Shown one piece after another: positions 23,191 through 34,412 of a stretch of DNA of 64,000 nt. The first letter of the stretch is position 1, and every line of letters begins with the position of its first letter. A program made the translations under genes and the position numbers. This stretch comes from Eutreptiella sp. 'Long Island Sound 2002'. Taxonomy: Eukaryota > Euglenozoa > Euglenophyceae > Eutreptiales > Eutreptiaceae. Where the stretch lies: contig OZ038379.1 in assembly GCA_964036045.1 (NCBI GenBank), positions 107,958,025 to 108,022,024 of the forward strand. The letters run 5' to 3'. The notes beneath the pieces are model-generated. The model was not told the DNA's origin, did not search any database, and saw nothing but the letters and a program-made list of their open reading frames with translations.

Positions 23191-25100
23191 GTGAGTTTCA
23201 TTTTGTTTTAACCACTTGAACCATTGGGGGTCCAGATATTCCTCAACCAGCATAGCTGCCTGATTTTGCTTGAGAAGGAGGGGGCCAGAGGAGCCTCACA
23301 CCTGGCCAAGCTGCCAACACCTTGACACGCAACAGGAATCAGGAACCAGAGGAGTTCACAGCTCAGTATTTGGTTGCAGACGAGACAGTAGGTGGGATGA
23401 ACCAAATCTGAAACCAGAAGATGTGGCAGGAAGTGCTACACCTGCAAGCATCCCGAAGTGCTACTGAAGCACATGAGAAGCTGAAGGCTGAGGCGCACCA
23501 GCTGGTTGCATTGCATGAAAAAAAAGCATCAGAGGAGGCGATTTAGCACGAGGCGCACACAGTGCAGGCACAGGCGGGCACAGCGCCAATTCTTATCTTG
23601 TTCATCTTGAAAAACCACTGACAACCACAAAACTTCATAAGCTGCATGATCCATTCAATACAGCATTGGGGCTGCAGACGTCAAGGCCCTAGGAACCGTG
23701 GCAAGACTCAGACTAGAAGAGAAAATTACTGGTTTACCAGCAGGGGCTGTAGGATGCAGAACTCAGGGCGCTGGGACCCGTGGCTACAGGCTGTGAAGAA
23801 TGGCCAACATTTCGTACAGCACGTGCACAGGCCAGGCATAGCGCGCGCACAACGCATGGGGTGCCCGCAGAGACTGATAATAAGACAGCTTTCAGGCCTA
23901 CTTTGTCACAGTTGACTTTGGGACTGGGAACATTGCTGTTTCATTTCTGTCTCAAGGCAATGAGGGGATATGTTCAGTGCACAGTATTATTTTGATGCAG
24001 GGATTCGGGAGTCACAAGGCTTAGCGGGAGAGCCTCTTGAGGCCACAGGTGACGCATGAAGCCGGGGATAACCATGCTCCACAGACACGGGTGCAGCTGC
24101 CGCATGCTTGGCCGCCATGGTAGCTACGGACACCACCAGGACGGGTCAGCCTCAGACTCGGGAGGGGGCCCAGACATATACAGACCATTAAGCTCCCTGT
24201 CAATTCACTTGTGGCGGAGGTCGCACCTTGGTTAGATGGCAAAGGCCTCACGCTAGAAGGGACACCAGGACATTCTTGAAATCAGGAATCAGCACAGAGA
24301 CTGTGAAACAAAATATTCTGCACAACATACAGCACACCATGCACGCAGACACCACAAGTGTGGCTCAGCCTCACGCTGGGGAGGGCTCCAGACATCTTCC
24401 AAGAGCCACAGCTCCATGATAAGCTTATTAGGGGGGGGCAGAGTCTGCAGCAAGGGGGCCCAAAGGTCTCCCACAGTGTCCCTGACAAGTAAGGAACAAG
24501 TGTCTGCAAGGTGCAGCATTCCTGAGCTCATCCAGCGCCCTCGCACCCTTGTCGCCCACTTGGTTGCCTTAGAGGGCCAAGGTCAAGGAGCGCAACAAGG
24601 GCAACTCCCTAAAAAACCGCCAGAGGACAAGCCCCGCAGTCACCTACAGCGTTCACCAACAGACACAGTGTGGGGGAGCCCGAGGCACTCACGTACCACG
24701 GGCTAGCGAGCTGTGGCGGCCCTCAATCGGTGCCGGAGAGACTGAATGTGATGGTCCGCAACATCACATGATGTGTGAGCGAGGCAAGGGCCGCAATGTG
24801 CCGACCACCAGGGGTAATCCCACTGAAGCAGCGGGTCAGTGTGTGCAGAAGGGCTGCCGTTGCGGGGCCACGTCCGGATCTGCCGATTCTGCAAACTGCT
24901 GTCAGCTTGATTAAGAGCTGTAAGATAGAGAAGGTCATGCAGAACACGTCCAGCGCTTAATAGAGTGTGGGGTTAAACGGAATTTGCACGATAATCATAA
25001 ATTACGTGGAGCAGGAAAAGAGGACTGCCCATGGGCTCAATCAGGCCCTGTTCTATTAGGGGCTGAGCCCCAATTGAACGGGTATGGATTTGGGTGAAAT
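23191..25100. other. Spacer of mixed composition with an internal duplication
   Basis: No gene supported. A stretch at about 24128-24180 (GGACACCACCAGG...GTCAGCCTCAGACT...CAGACAT) recurs in diverged form at about 24338-24392, a spacing of about 210 bp. A short helical-looking segment near 23470-23545 is not part of a longer frame. Confidence 0.4.
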
Positions 25101-25153
25101 TTGATTAGAAAAGATGAGAAACAGACAAAGGACAGCAGAATGCAAGCGAGGGG
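25101..25153 (+). repeat. 53-bp dispersed motif, copy 1
   Basis: Begins TTGATTAGAAAAGATGAGAA and is about 90% identical (five differences in 53 by eye) to 38259-38311. In both places it lies at the edge of a GC-rich transposon-derived block, so it may be a conserved element terminus or 5' leader. Confidence 0.7.
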
Positions 25154-25918
25154 TTGCCAATGCATCAGCCGAGGACAGCCCACGCCCAACTCCGGGTGTG
25201 CCGCATGTGGCGATCACACAGGCAACAACAACGACGCGCCTCCTAGCTCATGTCTGCCGCGGGGGCGTGGCTCGAGCCCCTCTGCTACAGACAGCTATGG
25301 TGGGCGCACCATGCACTTGCACTTGACTCCCAGTGGCCATGATGTGGCTCGGCCGCCGTACAGAACTTCTCACAACCTGCTCGCCGGCTGGCCTGTCCAA
25401 CAGGCCTGGCACCACCATCGCCAGCGGCGGCTTGCGTTGACGACCGCGGGGCCTGTTTTGCCGCCTCATTTCATGCAAAGCATCCAAGGGATTTGCTAGA
25501 TCTGCAGCAAATCCGGAAAGCGCGGCACATGGGTAATCTGCGAATCTAGGATTACCTGAAAGAACCGATACGCAAGGCAATCATTTTGCGGTCATTCCAT
25601 AGCATTTCCCGTCACATCAGATGGTGGAACTAGGGCCACATTGGACGCGCTGAGGTGATCTCACAAGACCCCCCCTTTGTGAAGCACCCAACTAGCGTGT
25701 CTATCAGCCGCTACAAATCGTCCGACCGGTCAAGCACTGGCCTATGTTCAACCACCGCCATCACCTCTAGCCCATTGCGGCTGGAGGGCTACGCACTTTC
25801 GAACCTGAAAGTGGGTTGTTCCCTATACGGAACTCCTCAGGACCTGCCTGCCCGCCAGCCCGTCGACCAAGCCGGCACCACCACTGCCAACGGCACCTTC
25901 CAGCTCCTTTGCCCTTGA
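25154..25918. other. GC-rich leader upstream of a LINE, with a direct repeat
   Basis: No coding domain seen. About 74 bp at 25365-25438 recurs in diverged form at 25829-25902; both share the core GGCACCACCA. The second copy ends just before the LINE frame opens at 25919. Repeated 5' units are known in some LINE promoters, but this is only a suggestion. Confidence 0.4.
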
Positions 25919-26345
25919 ACAGAGAACCTGACGCAGGCAAAAAGGAGGGTGCAGGCGGCAAGGAGGGCAGTGCAGGATGAGCATGAGAGGATATACCAGA
26001 AGGTGGTGGCAGCAGAAGAACGGTACATGGAAAGATCAGTGCCGTACAAGTTGCTGCGGTACATCTGGGAGCTCGCGGAGGCTGGACGGCCGCCAGAGAT
26101 CCGGGCGCTGAGACTACAGGATTGCAGAATCAGGGGCAACAAACGGGAGGTGCTGGATGACGTGGCGCAGAGCTTCCAGAAGCAGCACAACCAGGGGCAG
26201 CAGAGGCTCCGCGGAACCACGCGGAGGAAGGTCCAGCGGTTGCCGAGGGTGTTCACGGCAGAGCAGAGCGAGGTCATACACCACAGCAGGCTGACGCTGG
26301 GGGAAATAAAGGAGGCAGTACGGCTCTTAAGAGAAAAGAGAGCCC
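25919..26345 (+). pseudogene. LINE ORF2, linker and start of the RT domain
   Basis: Open in one frame from 25919 with basic, helical residues (for example YKLLRYIWELAEAGRPPEIR), as in the linker between endonuclease and RT of LINEs. It ends with LTLGEIKEAVRLLREKRA, the conserved entry to the LINE RT domain. A frameshift near 26335-26345 moves the continuation into the next frame. No endonuclease domain is found upstream, so the copy is probably 5' truncated. Confidence 0.6.
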
Positions 26346-27663
26346 GAGAGTGGACCAGCTGGTGGCGGAGGCATACCAGAACCTGGTGGCACCGGAGCTG
26401 GATGGTCTGGCGGACATGATCATCGAGGTGTTGCGCACAGGCAAGCCCCCAGCGGAGTGGGGGAGCACCGTGCGGCCCCTGTATAAGGATTACCCCAGGC
26501 CGGGCAAGTGGATGCCCATATGGTGTGCTGTCACGGAGGCCAAGCTGGTGTGGATGGTGATCTTCGGGAGGATACAGCGGCGGCTGTATGCAACAGGGGG
26601 CATACCAGACAACATGTGGGGGTCTGTGCCGGGCAGGTCCACACAGGAAGCAAGCTTCCTGTACGACATTTACCTCAATGATGAGGACGTGGAGGCATTC
26701 ATGGCGTCCGTGGACGTGAAGGGGGCGCTCCTGAACACGCCGCACAGGCTTATAGAGGAGGTATGGGGGCAGCTGGGGCTCCTGTACGGTGACTTTGTTG
26801 GGAAGTACCTGCGCACAAGAACGTACGCAGTCGCCATGGGGAAGGGCTGTACAGAGTGAGTAACCCAAGGTAGCGGTGTGCCACAGGGCGGGGTGGAGGG
26901 CCCATTCCTATACATGCTAGCCATGCTCCCCCTGATGAGTTGGATAGCATGGGAGTATCCACAGCTGGCCAGGGCGCCACACACGTCACCAGCGCAGGTG
27001 TATGTGGATAATGCGGTGCCCATGGCCCAGGATGAAAAGGCTCAGCAGGTGGTGCAGGACCTGATGCAGAGGTATGCGAGGGATAACCACCTGGTCTGGA
27101 GCGCGGGGAAGTTGGCGGTCCTGAGGAGGGTTGGCGAGGGTGCTATGGCGCTGGATGTGGGAGACGGCGTGGCGTGGCTGGAGAGGGCAGAGGAAGCGGT
27201 GGTGCTGGGACATGTGCAGGCCATGGAGGCGGAAGGCGTCAGGCTGCCAGAAAGATTGCTCGGGGGGTTCAGGGCGATGCTGGTGGACCTCTGGAATCAC
27301 CCATCGTCGGTGCAGATAACCCTGTACTACCTCCGAGCAGTGCTCAATGCAGTGATAGGGTACCAGGGGATGCACCTCCCGTACTGCAGGGGGCCGCTGG
27401 AGGAGGTGAAAGGGGAAGTGCGGAGGCTCATTAGGGGGTATCAGGGGATACCCACGGAGGTACGGTGGTGTGTGTTGCGATCGCCGACGGCCTACTATGG
27501 GGAGGTGATGCCCACGGCGGGGGAGGCGTACAGGGCACATACGGCGAGAACGCTGAACAGGATGTGCTACAATCAGGACGAGGTGGTGCGCAGGACGTAC
27601 TACCATGCGGTCGCTGAGGTGCAGAAGGAGGAGAACATGTGCCCACGCTATGTGTGGCACTGA
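26340..27663 (+). pseudogene. LINE reverse transcriptase domain, inactivated
   Basis: RT motifs occur in order: DQLVAEAYQNLVAPEL, GSVPGRSTQEASFLYDIYL, motif A FMASVDVKGALLNTPH (Asp retained), motif B GSGVPQGGVEGPFLYML and motif C AQVYVDNAV, where canonical DD is DN. A TGA at 26857-26859 interrupts the frame just before motif B without shifting it; a second TGA is at 27661-27663. The enzyme would prime cDNA synthesis on nicked target DNA. With two nonsense codons, one upstream frameshift and a changed catalytic Asp, the copy is inactive. Confidence 0.8.
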
Positions 27664-28890
27664 CGGAGGCAGTTGGCGACGGGAAGAAAGGAGCGCATGT
27701 GGCGCGTCCCAGGAGCGCTGTTGCCGGGGGAGGAGCACATGTTGGCGACCAACAGAACGTGCTGCAGGCGTGGACCATTCCTGGTGCTGGACGTGGACTT
27801 CGGAGGGGTGGCGCATGGAACCGTACGGTGGGTCATGAAGGAAGGAGTAAGTATGGAGGTGCTGCACGTCCGCAGGAAGGATATGAAGGAGTACAGAAAA
27901 GCAGGGCTGCATCACGCAGAGTTCTATAGGGACTCCGGGGTCGTGGAATGGGGTGTATACAAGTGGATGATGAGGCGAACGCGAGGACAGAAGGCCCGCG
28001 CCAGGTGGGACCGACAGATGCGAAGGATGTGGAACTAGTTGGTGGCGCAACGGGGGATCAAGAGGAAGAATCCAAAGCGTGGGAGCGGAGCGGGGGCAGT
28101 GCAAGAGAAGGTGCTGGACAGGGGAGAAGAGAACAAGGCAGGGCCGGGCATACTGTTGTGTGCGCCGCTGGGACTCAAGGGGCCAAGGGGGAAGGTACAA
28201 AATACGAGCGGGCAGTGGTACGATGTCCATGCGAATATATTCCGGAGAGACAACATCCTGGTGGGGGCAGGATAGGGAGACCAGTGCTGGAGGTGCACGA
28301 AAGAGGCGAGGGAGGTACCCTGACCGGTCCTGAGGATGGTGGCATGGGCGTTCCTGACCGCTACCATGCGCACTACGGACGCCAGGGGACACCGGTGCGG
28401 GCCGGTACTGCGGCTGCCCAGGGAGGTGCAGGAGGGCGAGGAGGCCCAGGAGGGTATAGAGGTCTGGTGGGAGGAAGAGCAGGAGGGGAAAAGAGCAGGA
28501 GACGACATAGGATGGGACAAGGTGCAGAGGCTGCAGGAGGAGGATGATGGGGTCGCTCTGAGTTTCCGGATGACGGACACGGAACAGCCTGAAGAGGAGG
28601 CGCCCATAGTACCATTGGGCCACAAGTGTGGAGAAAGTGCGAGGAGGATCAGACTGACGGTCCACAGGTTGCCGGCGGACAAGGTTTGGTACCTGGTTCT
28701 GGTGCAGGCGTGCCTGGAACAGGGCACGTCGAAGGGGGACAGTGCATGGTGGCACGGGGTAGTGGTGACGAAAGGCTGGAAGGCCAGGATGGACAATAAG
28801 TGGGCAGTGTATCGGGGGGTGAAAGAACTGAGCGTCGAGGATGGCGTGCAGGACTATGACATCAGACGGCACAGGGTGTACTGCCACTGA
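27664..28890 (+). pseudogene. LINE ORF2, region between RT and RNase H
   Basis: The RT frame continues through stops at 28036 (TAG), 28273 (TAG), 28321 (TGA) and 28888 (TGA) with no frameshift needed. Residues are coding-like throughout (RGPFLVLDVDFGGVAHGTV; DKVWYLVLVQACLEQGT), and an isolated CWRC lies at about 28285. The acidic stretch near 28430-28600 is rich in Glu and Gly. No separate domain recognised; this corresponds to the variable connector of LINE ORF2. Confidence 0.55.
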
Positions 28891-30035
28891 CCAAAGGAAG
28901 TGGTGTGCATACCGGAGCCCACAGAGGATAGGGTGGTGATTGTTCTGGACGGGTCCGGGGTCGAAGGACAGCCGCCCAAGGCGGGAGCAGCGCTTGTCCG
29001 TGTCACAGGGGTGGGACAAGAGACGGAAAGCATGGTGGACAAGATGGTGTACGGCGCCGTGTCCCATAGAGAGGTGCTAGCGGTGGCACATGTGGTTGGG
29101 AAGATAGGGGAGCACGGGGAGTGTGGAGGGTGGTGGACGCGGACATTACGTCCCTCAGGAGACTAGCCAGCAGGCGGCTACATGAGGCCCTGGGCCCGGT
29201 GCTGGCCTCGCAGGTATACACAATATGGCACGGGCTGGAGATGAAGAAAGTGCCCCTGGTCATACACCTGCTGAAACAGGGGTCGCATCCAGCGGGGTTG
29301 GGGAATCATGAGGCGGATGGAGCGGCACAAGCAGTGGACAAGGAGCAGGAACCTGAATGGAGGGTGCCAGAGAGAAAGGAGCACCTCCACTTGGTAAATA
29401 TACCACCAAAGTCCGGGGACGAGGAGAGAGCCCGATGGGTGGTGGAGGAGGACATGGGCAGACGGGAGCTACGAGTGTTCCCACAGCCAGTACACATGCT
29501 GGCTCAGGTGCGGAGCGGGCCGGAAGTGGTAGAGCTGAACGAGTACTTGGAGGGCAAGGTGGGACAACAGGTCCACTTCCCCAATGTGCTGAGGCCAGAA
29601 ACACTATCCAAAAGACTGCACAAGAGGCGGCCGCAGGCTGTCATGGGTCAGGTGCCAGTGCGGGAGACGATCCTGAGGTGGTACAGGCATAAGTGTATGG
29701 ATTTCCCGGAGGAGTACATGCAATGCCACTGCGGCCGAGAGCTGGAAACATACGAGCACTTCATGCGATGTGAGCGGGATGAGGGGATAGAGGAGCCGCT
29801 GGTAAGGGATCAGGACGTCCCGCTGCTCAAGAAGGGTGAGAAAGGCAGAAGGGCGATGGAGAGGGAGCTGGGGAAGGAAGGGCATCGCAAGGGGTTGTGG
29901 CACATGGTGATTGTGAAATCCCTACCAAGGGGGCTTCAGGAGCATACGGTGGCGCTGGAAGACGAGGTACACAGACTGTTGCGGCGTACGGTGCAGCATC
30001 TACAGGAGCGCATGGCGTGCAGGGCGGCGCAATAG
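28891..30035 (+). pseudogene. LINE ORF2, RNase H and C-terminal zinc motif
   Basis: VVIVLDGSG (Asp codon at 28948) is the first RNase H motif and SHREVLAVAHVVG is the Glu helix. After a frameshift between 29121 and 29166 come VVDADITSLRRLASRRL (third Asp) and GLGNHEADGAAQAV (terminal N..AD motif, about 29296-29337). The remaining frame is open to TAG at 30033-30035 and ends with QCHCGRELETYEHFMRC, a C-H-C...H...C motif typical of LINE C-termini, near 29720-29772. Domain order RT, RNase H, zinc motif agrees with I-like or Dualen-like LINEs. Only one frameshift lies in this part. Confidence 0.75.
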
Positions 30036-30083
30036 GAGGCACGGGCGGAAGACATGGGAGATCCGGTCACCTAACGGGTGGAG

Positions 30084-30251
30084 ATGGCGTTGATCAGGTA
30101 CAACCCGCAAATCACCGAGATAGAGATGCGACCATATCCAGACTGGCGGCCGCGGCAGTTCGACGGCGCCCAGGATGAGGAAGAACAAGAGGGTGACGAG
30201 CAGAAGGAACGCCTGATGGCACGCAGACGGAAGAGAATCCGGCAGATATGA
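30084..30251 (+). pseudogene. Small ORF, charged C-terminal tail of the LINE
   Basis: 55 codons from ATG to TGA, in the same frame as the preceding RNase H/zinc ORF, from which it is separated only by TAG (30033) and TAA (30072). The residues look coding (MALIRYNPQITEIEMRPYPD, then an acidic run and a basic end RRRKRIRQI). It is more likely the true end of ORF2 than an independent gene. Confidence 0.45.
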
Positions 30252-31534
30252 GCACAGGAGGGAAAGAGAGGAGGAGCGGACATAGCGTGGCGCCCTAAAG
30301 GGGGGCGCATGGTGGCGGGCCGCTCGGGCCGGGGGGAGCGAGGCCGAAGGGTTACCCGTCACTCGGACTGGAACATCCGGGACGGGACTGGACTGAGCCA
30401 CCGAGCGAGGGCGGCTGGGGCGGACGGCAGCGACACATCCGACGTCCGCCATCCGGACTGGACCATCCACGGCAGGCGGTCCGGACAGTCACATGGGCCC
30501 GAATAAAGAAAGACGCCGGGAAGGCGGACAGAGAGGGGGAGCGAGGGAAAGGGGTGCGGCCGCGAGGGGCGACAAACAGCATCGGTGGACGCGGAAGCAG
30601 GCGCCGTGGGAAGAAAGGGGGCAAAAAAGAAACTGAGTTGACAGGGGTGTCGGAGGCGGGGCAGGGGACAAGGAGACGGCCATCAGAAGAGGAATAGTCC
30701 AGGAGATCAGGGACTGCACAGGAAGAAGGCCGAGGATAAAGAAAGGATGCCCCCGGGGAAGGGCAGCCAGTGCGGAGGAGCGGAACGAACAGGAGAAACA
30801 GGCCGCACACGCCTCGGGCGTCGCAGGGCGGGGCTGCAGGGACACGAGGCCCCAGGGGGGGGGGCGCGCATGAGGCAGGCCGCAGATGGACCGACAGAGG
30901 TGGAGCGTCCTTGCTGGCCCCAAAAAAAAACAAGGGTCCTGTGGGCGCACGCCGACAAGTTGGAGCATTGCAAGGAGTGCGAGGACAAGGAAGAGACAGA
31001 CCAATATGTGCCCGGAGGCTGACTGTGGGAGAGCCAACAGTACGCTGAGGCGTGGATTACGATGTGGAGCAGTCAGTGGAGCACGGGCGAAGAGCACAGC
31101 ACACGTAGGGCGCGTGGACCATGGCACAGAGGGGACCGCCAGGTGCGGGACGCGGGTAGAGGAGGCAAGAGACGGCAAGGCTGAGGCCTCGAGCTCGATG
31201 CCATGTACCGCAGAAAGATGTCCCGCACACCTGAGCTGAAGCCCCCAGCCCCAAGCCCGTCATCAGCGGCGGCTGCTGCGCCGCCGCCGCGGTCAGTGCG
31301 GGGGTACGGGGGGCCCGGCCTAGTGGGGATGAGGGTAGACGTGGCCCGGATGCAGGCGGCCCCAGCCCCGCAGCCCCCCTCGCCGACGCACTAGGGGGCA
31401 TCCGCTGTGGTGCGTCGCCCTCGTCTCCGGAGAGTCCAGAGACAGTACTGCAAGAGGGGCGGTGAACGGAAGAGCAGAAGCGGAAGGGCAAAGCCGCGGC
31501 AGGGACAGGGGAGAGAGGGGACAAGGGAGGGCAA
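30252..31534 (+). other. G/A-rich stretch with short ORF remnants
   Basis: Two plus-strand pieces may be coding. 30900-31022 has RVLWAHADKLEHCKECEDKE, a possible Cys/His cluster. 31203-31394 (64 codons from ATG) has GPGLVGMRVDVARMQ after an Ala/Pro run. The rest is purine-rich low complexity. Unrecognised. Confidence 0.3.
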
Positions 31535-32470
31535 GTGGTGGCAAGTGGCCCGGGGGCAGAGCTGGAGGCAGCGGGAGCTGGCGGGCAGGGGGAGGAGCGG
31601 GGGGAGCAGGCGGCAGCGCGGCGGCAGGCAGACCCGTTCACCCTGGCGGCAAGCGACAGGCTGGGCGGGTCGGTTGTCGACGACATCCTCGTGGTGTCCG
31701 AGGATGAAGGGGAGGAGGCGAGGAGGATTGTAGTGGAGGGGGGCCAAGGGCAGCCGCTGGCACCGAATGTGCCGGCGGCTGCCATGAAATCCATCCTCCC
31801 GGAGTGCGGAGGAAGGAGAAGGGCAGGGGTAGGCGGAGACAGGCAGGAACGGGAGCGGCAGAGAGCGGGGACAGCAGAGCACGCACAGGAGGGCGGGCGC
31901 AGAGTGGCAAGGGACAGAAAGGGCAGGCGGGGGTGTCAGGGGCCAGGCATGCGACACGGCAGGGGCATGGAAGGGAAAGGGGGAAAAGGGCAGGGGCGAC
32001 AGTGGCCACAGCCCCAACACTTGTTCAAGCAGCAGCCACCGGGGTCGCCCCCACAGGTCAGCGCGGCGGTGCGAGCGGAGCAGGAGAGGGAGGCAGCCGC
32101 CCGCAGACGGCGCGGTAGTAGGCGCTGGCGCACATGGAGCGCCAGTGCTGTCGCCGCCAGGCCCCGCAGCCGGGGCCAGACACCATCTACCGGCTGGAGA
32201 TGGCGTCAGGTAGGGGAAGATCGGAGCGACAGGGTGGGCAGGAGGAGTCAGGAGGGGGGCACAGCGGCCAACCCAGTGACGGACCACAGAGAGCAGAAGG
32301 GTAGGCAGGGCAGAGCAGCGAAGCAGCAGCGGGACGCCACGGCCAGCAGAAGAGAGGGCAAGATAGTCGGAGCCAGCGAGGTGGGCAGACACGCGCAGTG
32401 CAGGGCTGGGGTGCAGGGCTGGGAGAAAGGGGCAAGAACAGGCACGGTGGACAAGGTGCGCAAGGGATAG
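31535..32470 (+). pseudogene. G/A-rich plus-strand ORF, unknown
   Basis: About 311 codons. Only about residues 30-90 look like real protein (DPFTLAASDRLGGSVVDDIL, then VSEDEGEEARRIVVEG). The rest is Gly/Arg/Gln low complexity. A longer Pro-rich frame on the opposite strand is the expected shadow of this composition. It could be an N-terminal part of the ORF1-like protein that follows. Confidence 0.3.
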
Positions 32471-32633
32471 GAGAGGGGCAAGAGGGGCTCCAGGGAAAGG
32501 GACAAGGGGAGGCAGGACACCAGGGAGCAGGCAGCAAGGGGCAAGGGAAAGCAGGGCGAGCGGGCAAAGGGTAGGGGAGGGCAGGTGGCCGTGGTTACAT
32601 GGGGGCACAGGTATTCCAAGGGAAGGGATTGGG

Positions 32634-33639
32634 ATGGTGAGAAGGTGTCGTCCCGCCTGCCGTCCCATCATTTCCGCCTCCACCTCCATGGTGTACCCCC
32701 CCCCACCAGCGTACCCGGGTGTGCCGCCGCTGGCGCCCGTGCAGCAGCACCTGCAGGCCCGCAGGGCGGCGTGGGGAGCACAGGGAAGGAAGAAAGATGA
32801 GCACAGAAGGGCATGGGAGAGGATAGGGGAGCAAGAGAGGAGGCTCGGGTAGAGGGAAGCACGGATCATGGGAGAAGCGGCCAGAATGGCGGAGGGATGG
32901 ACAGAGGGGCAAGGCATGCCACGGGGGGGGGGAGGCGCAGGCAGTCGAGGAGCTGCAGAGAGCGTGGGCGGATCTTCGAAGAAGGCTGGAGAGGGTGGAG
33001 AGGGCAGAGCCGGAAGGCAAGCAGCCCAGGGAGCTGGCACGGGAGGGCAGTGGGTCGGAGGTCCGCCCCCCACTACAGCCATTCATGAAGCCGGTTATCC
33101 CGCCGGAGCAGCAAAGGGAGATGCAGGAGAGGGCGTGGAGGCAGATCAGAGGTGAGGCAGCGAGGCTGGCGGAGAGGGACGGGGAGGTGACGGCGCGAGA
33201 GCACAGGCTGCGGGAGGAGGAGGAGGCGGTGGCCCGGGGGGCACACCGGGTCCTCCCTGACCCGGAGGGAGACACCCCCTCCACGGATGTGGAGGGACGG
33301 TCCCCTTCCGGGAAGAGGGCCAGGGGAGAAGGAGGGGAGGCTGGGCAAGCGAGGGGAAAGCGGCGCCGGGTGCAGGGGCGGGGAGCAGGGGAGGCAGAGG
33401 GGGCTTCGCGAGCTGCCAGCCCGAGCCCGGATCCGGCGCCGAAGGACTGGGGCTCCGAGTCGCAGTGTGCGCCGCAGCCGGTGCAGAGGGAGCCCGGGAT
33501 GGTCAGGGGGTGGAGGGCGGGGGACGTGGCGGAGCGGGTCCGCTACATGAAGTGGGCAGGGAGGACGAGAGGGGGGCGAGAGAAGCAAGGGGCCTGCCCC
33601 TTCAGCGACCTGGTTGGCAGGGCTGGGAGGCCAAGGTAG
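32634..33639 (+). pseudogene. ORF1-like coiled-coil protein of a LINE, frameshifted
   Basis: The first part is open in one frame: a Pro-rich start, then QVQQH-like and heavily charged helix (HRRAWERIGEQERRLG). It is interrupted in frame by TAG at 32850-32852. At a run of ten G near 32923-32932 the reading shifts by one and continues as VEELQRAWADLRRRLERVER and later RLAERDGEVTAREHRLREEE, clear heptad-like coiled coils. It then becomes basic (GKRARGEGGEAGQARGKRRR) and ends at TAG 33637. Coiled coil plus basic nucleic-acid-binding tail is the usual architecture of LINE ORF1. No RRM or zinc knuckle seen. Confidence 0.5.
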
Positions 33640-33651
33640 AGGGGGCCTGAG

Positions 33652-33798
33652 ATGGAGGAGGGCCCCTGGAGGAGGATGCTGAGAGACGCGCTACCGGGGG
33701 TGAGCCTGGACTGTCCCCGAGAACGGGGGAAAAAGCCCAGGGGGCGGATGCTGAGGGAGCTGTTGCAGAGGCAGGGGTGGTATGAAGGCGAGGCGTAG
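33652..33798 (+). pseudogene. Small ORF, likely C-terminal extension of the coiled-coil protein
   Basis: 48 codons from ATG to TAG, in the same frame as the coiled-coil ORF and separated from it only by the TAG at 33637. It contains WRRMLRDALPGVSLDCPRER and MLRELLQRQGWYEGEA, of ordinary protein composition. Probably the real C-terminus before a nonsense mutation. Confidence 0.4.
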
Positions 33799-34019
33799 GA
33801 CGGGGCAGCAGCAGGACCGAGGTGCTCATCCTCGTTATCACGTGGGTAACATGATGCAAGGACAGGCACACGGAAGGTACAGGGAGGACGGACGGGCGTG
33901 CGCTACAAGATACAGGCAGGGGCGGACACAAGAGGTCGGCACAGGAAAGAGATGATCGTGGAGAGGCGAGGGGGAAGCATGGAGCAAGGGACGGGCAAGG
34001 GGACACGGAGGGTCAAGCA

Positions 34020-34412
34020 GTGGCGGGGACACTGCCAGCAGAGGAGGAAGGCCAGCTTGGCAGCGGGGGAAGAGGGGATGAAAGTCGGGGACATGAACCA
34101 GCCGAGGGAGGATCAGCATCCGCGGCAGCAGGGGCTGCCGACAGACGAGTGCCAACAGACGCGGAGGTAGCGGCCGTGCAGCAGAGCGCCGGAGGGCACC
34201 AGAAGAGTGGAGCAGCAGTGAAGACGATGGAGTCTGCGTCGGGGTTTAAAACGGGGAGCAGCAGAGGCGTACAGCGACGCAAGAGGGAGAAGCGGCGGGT
34301 ACAGCGCCTCAGGGAGCACCGAGAAGGCCGACACAGCTCAGGCTGTGACGCCCCGTGGAGGGCAGGCGCACGGCGAGGGTCTGTCGGCGTCCGTGAGAAG
34401 GAAAGGGCGTAA
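34020..34412 (+). pseudogene. Plus-strand ORF remnant, basic C-terminus
   Basis: About 130 codons. The middle (RVPTDAEVAAVQQSAGGHQK) and the strongly basic end (RRKREKRRVQRLREHREG) look coding and could be nucleic-acid binding. Same strand and purine-rich composition as the coiled-coil ORF. The 221 bp before it hold only a weak stretch near 33850-33930. Unrecognised. Confidence 0.35.

Noticed and set aside
26986-29067. 693-codon minus-strand ORF
   Set aside because: It lies antisense to recognisable RT and RNase H sequence. Its Pro/His/Leu composition is the expected reverse of G-rich coding DNA.
31391-33082. 563-codon minus-strand Pro/Leu/Cys-rich ORF
   Set aside because: Shadow of purine-rich plus-strand DNA; the opposite strand carries plausible coiled-coil coding sequence.
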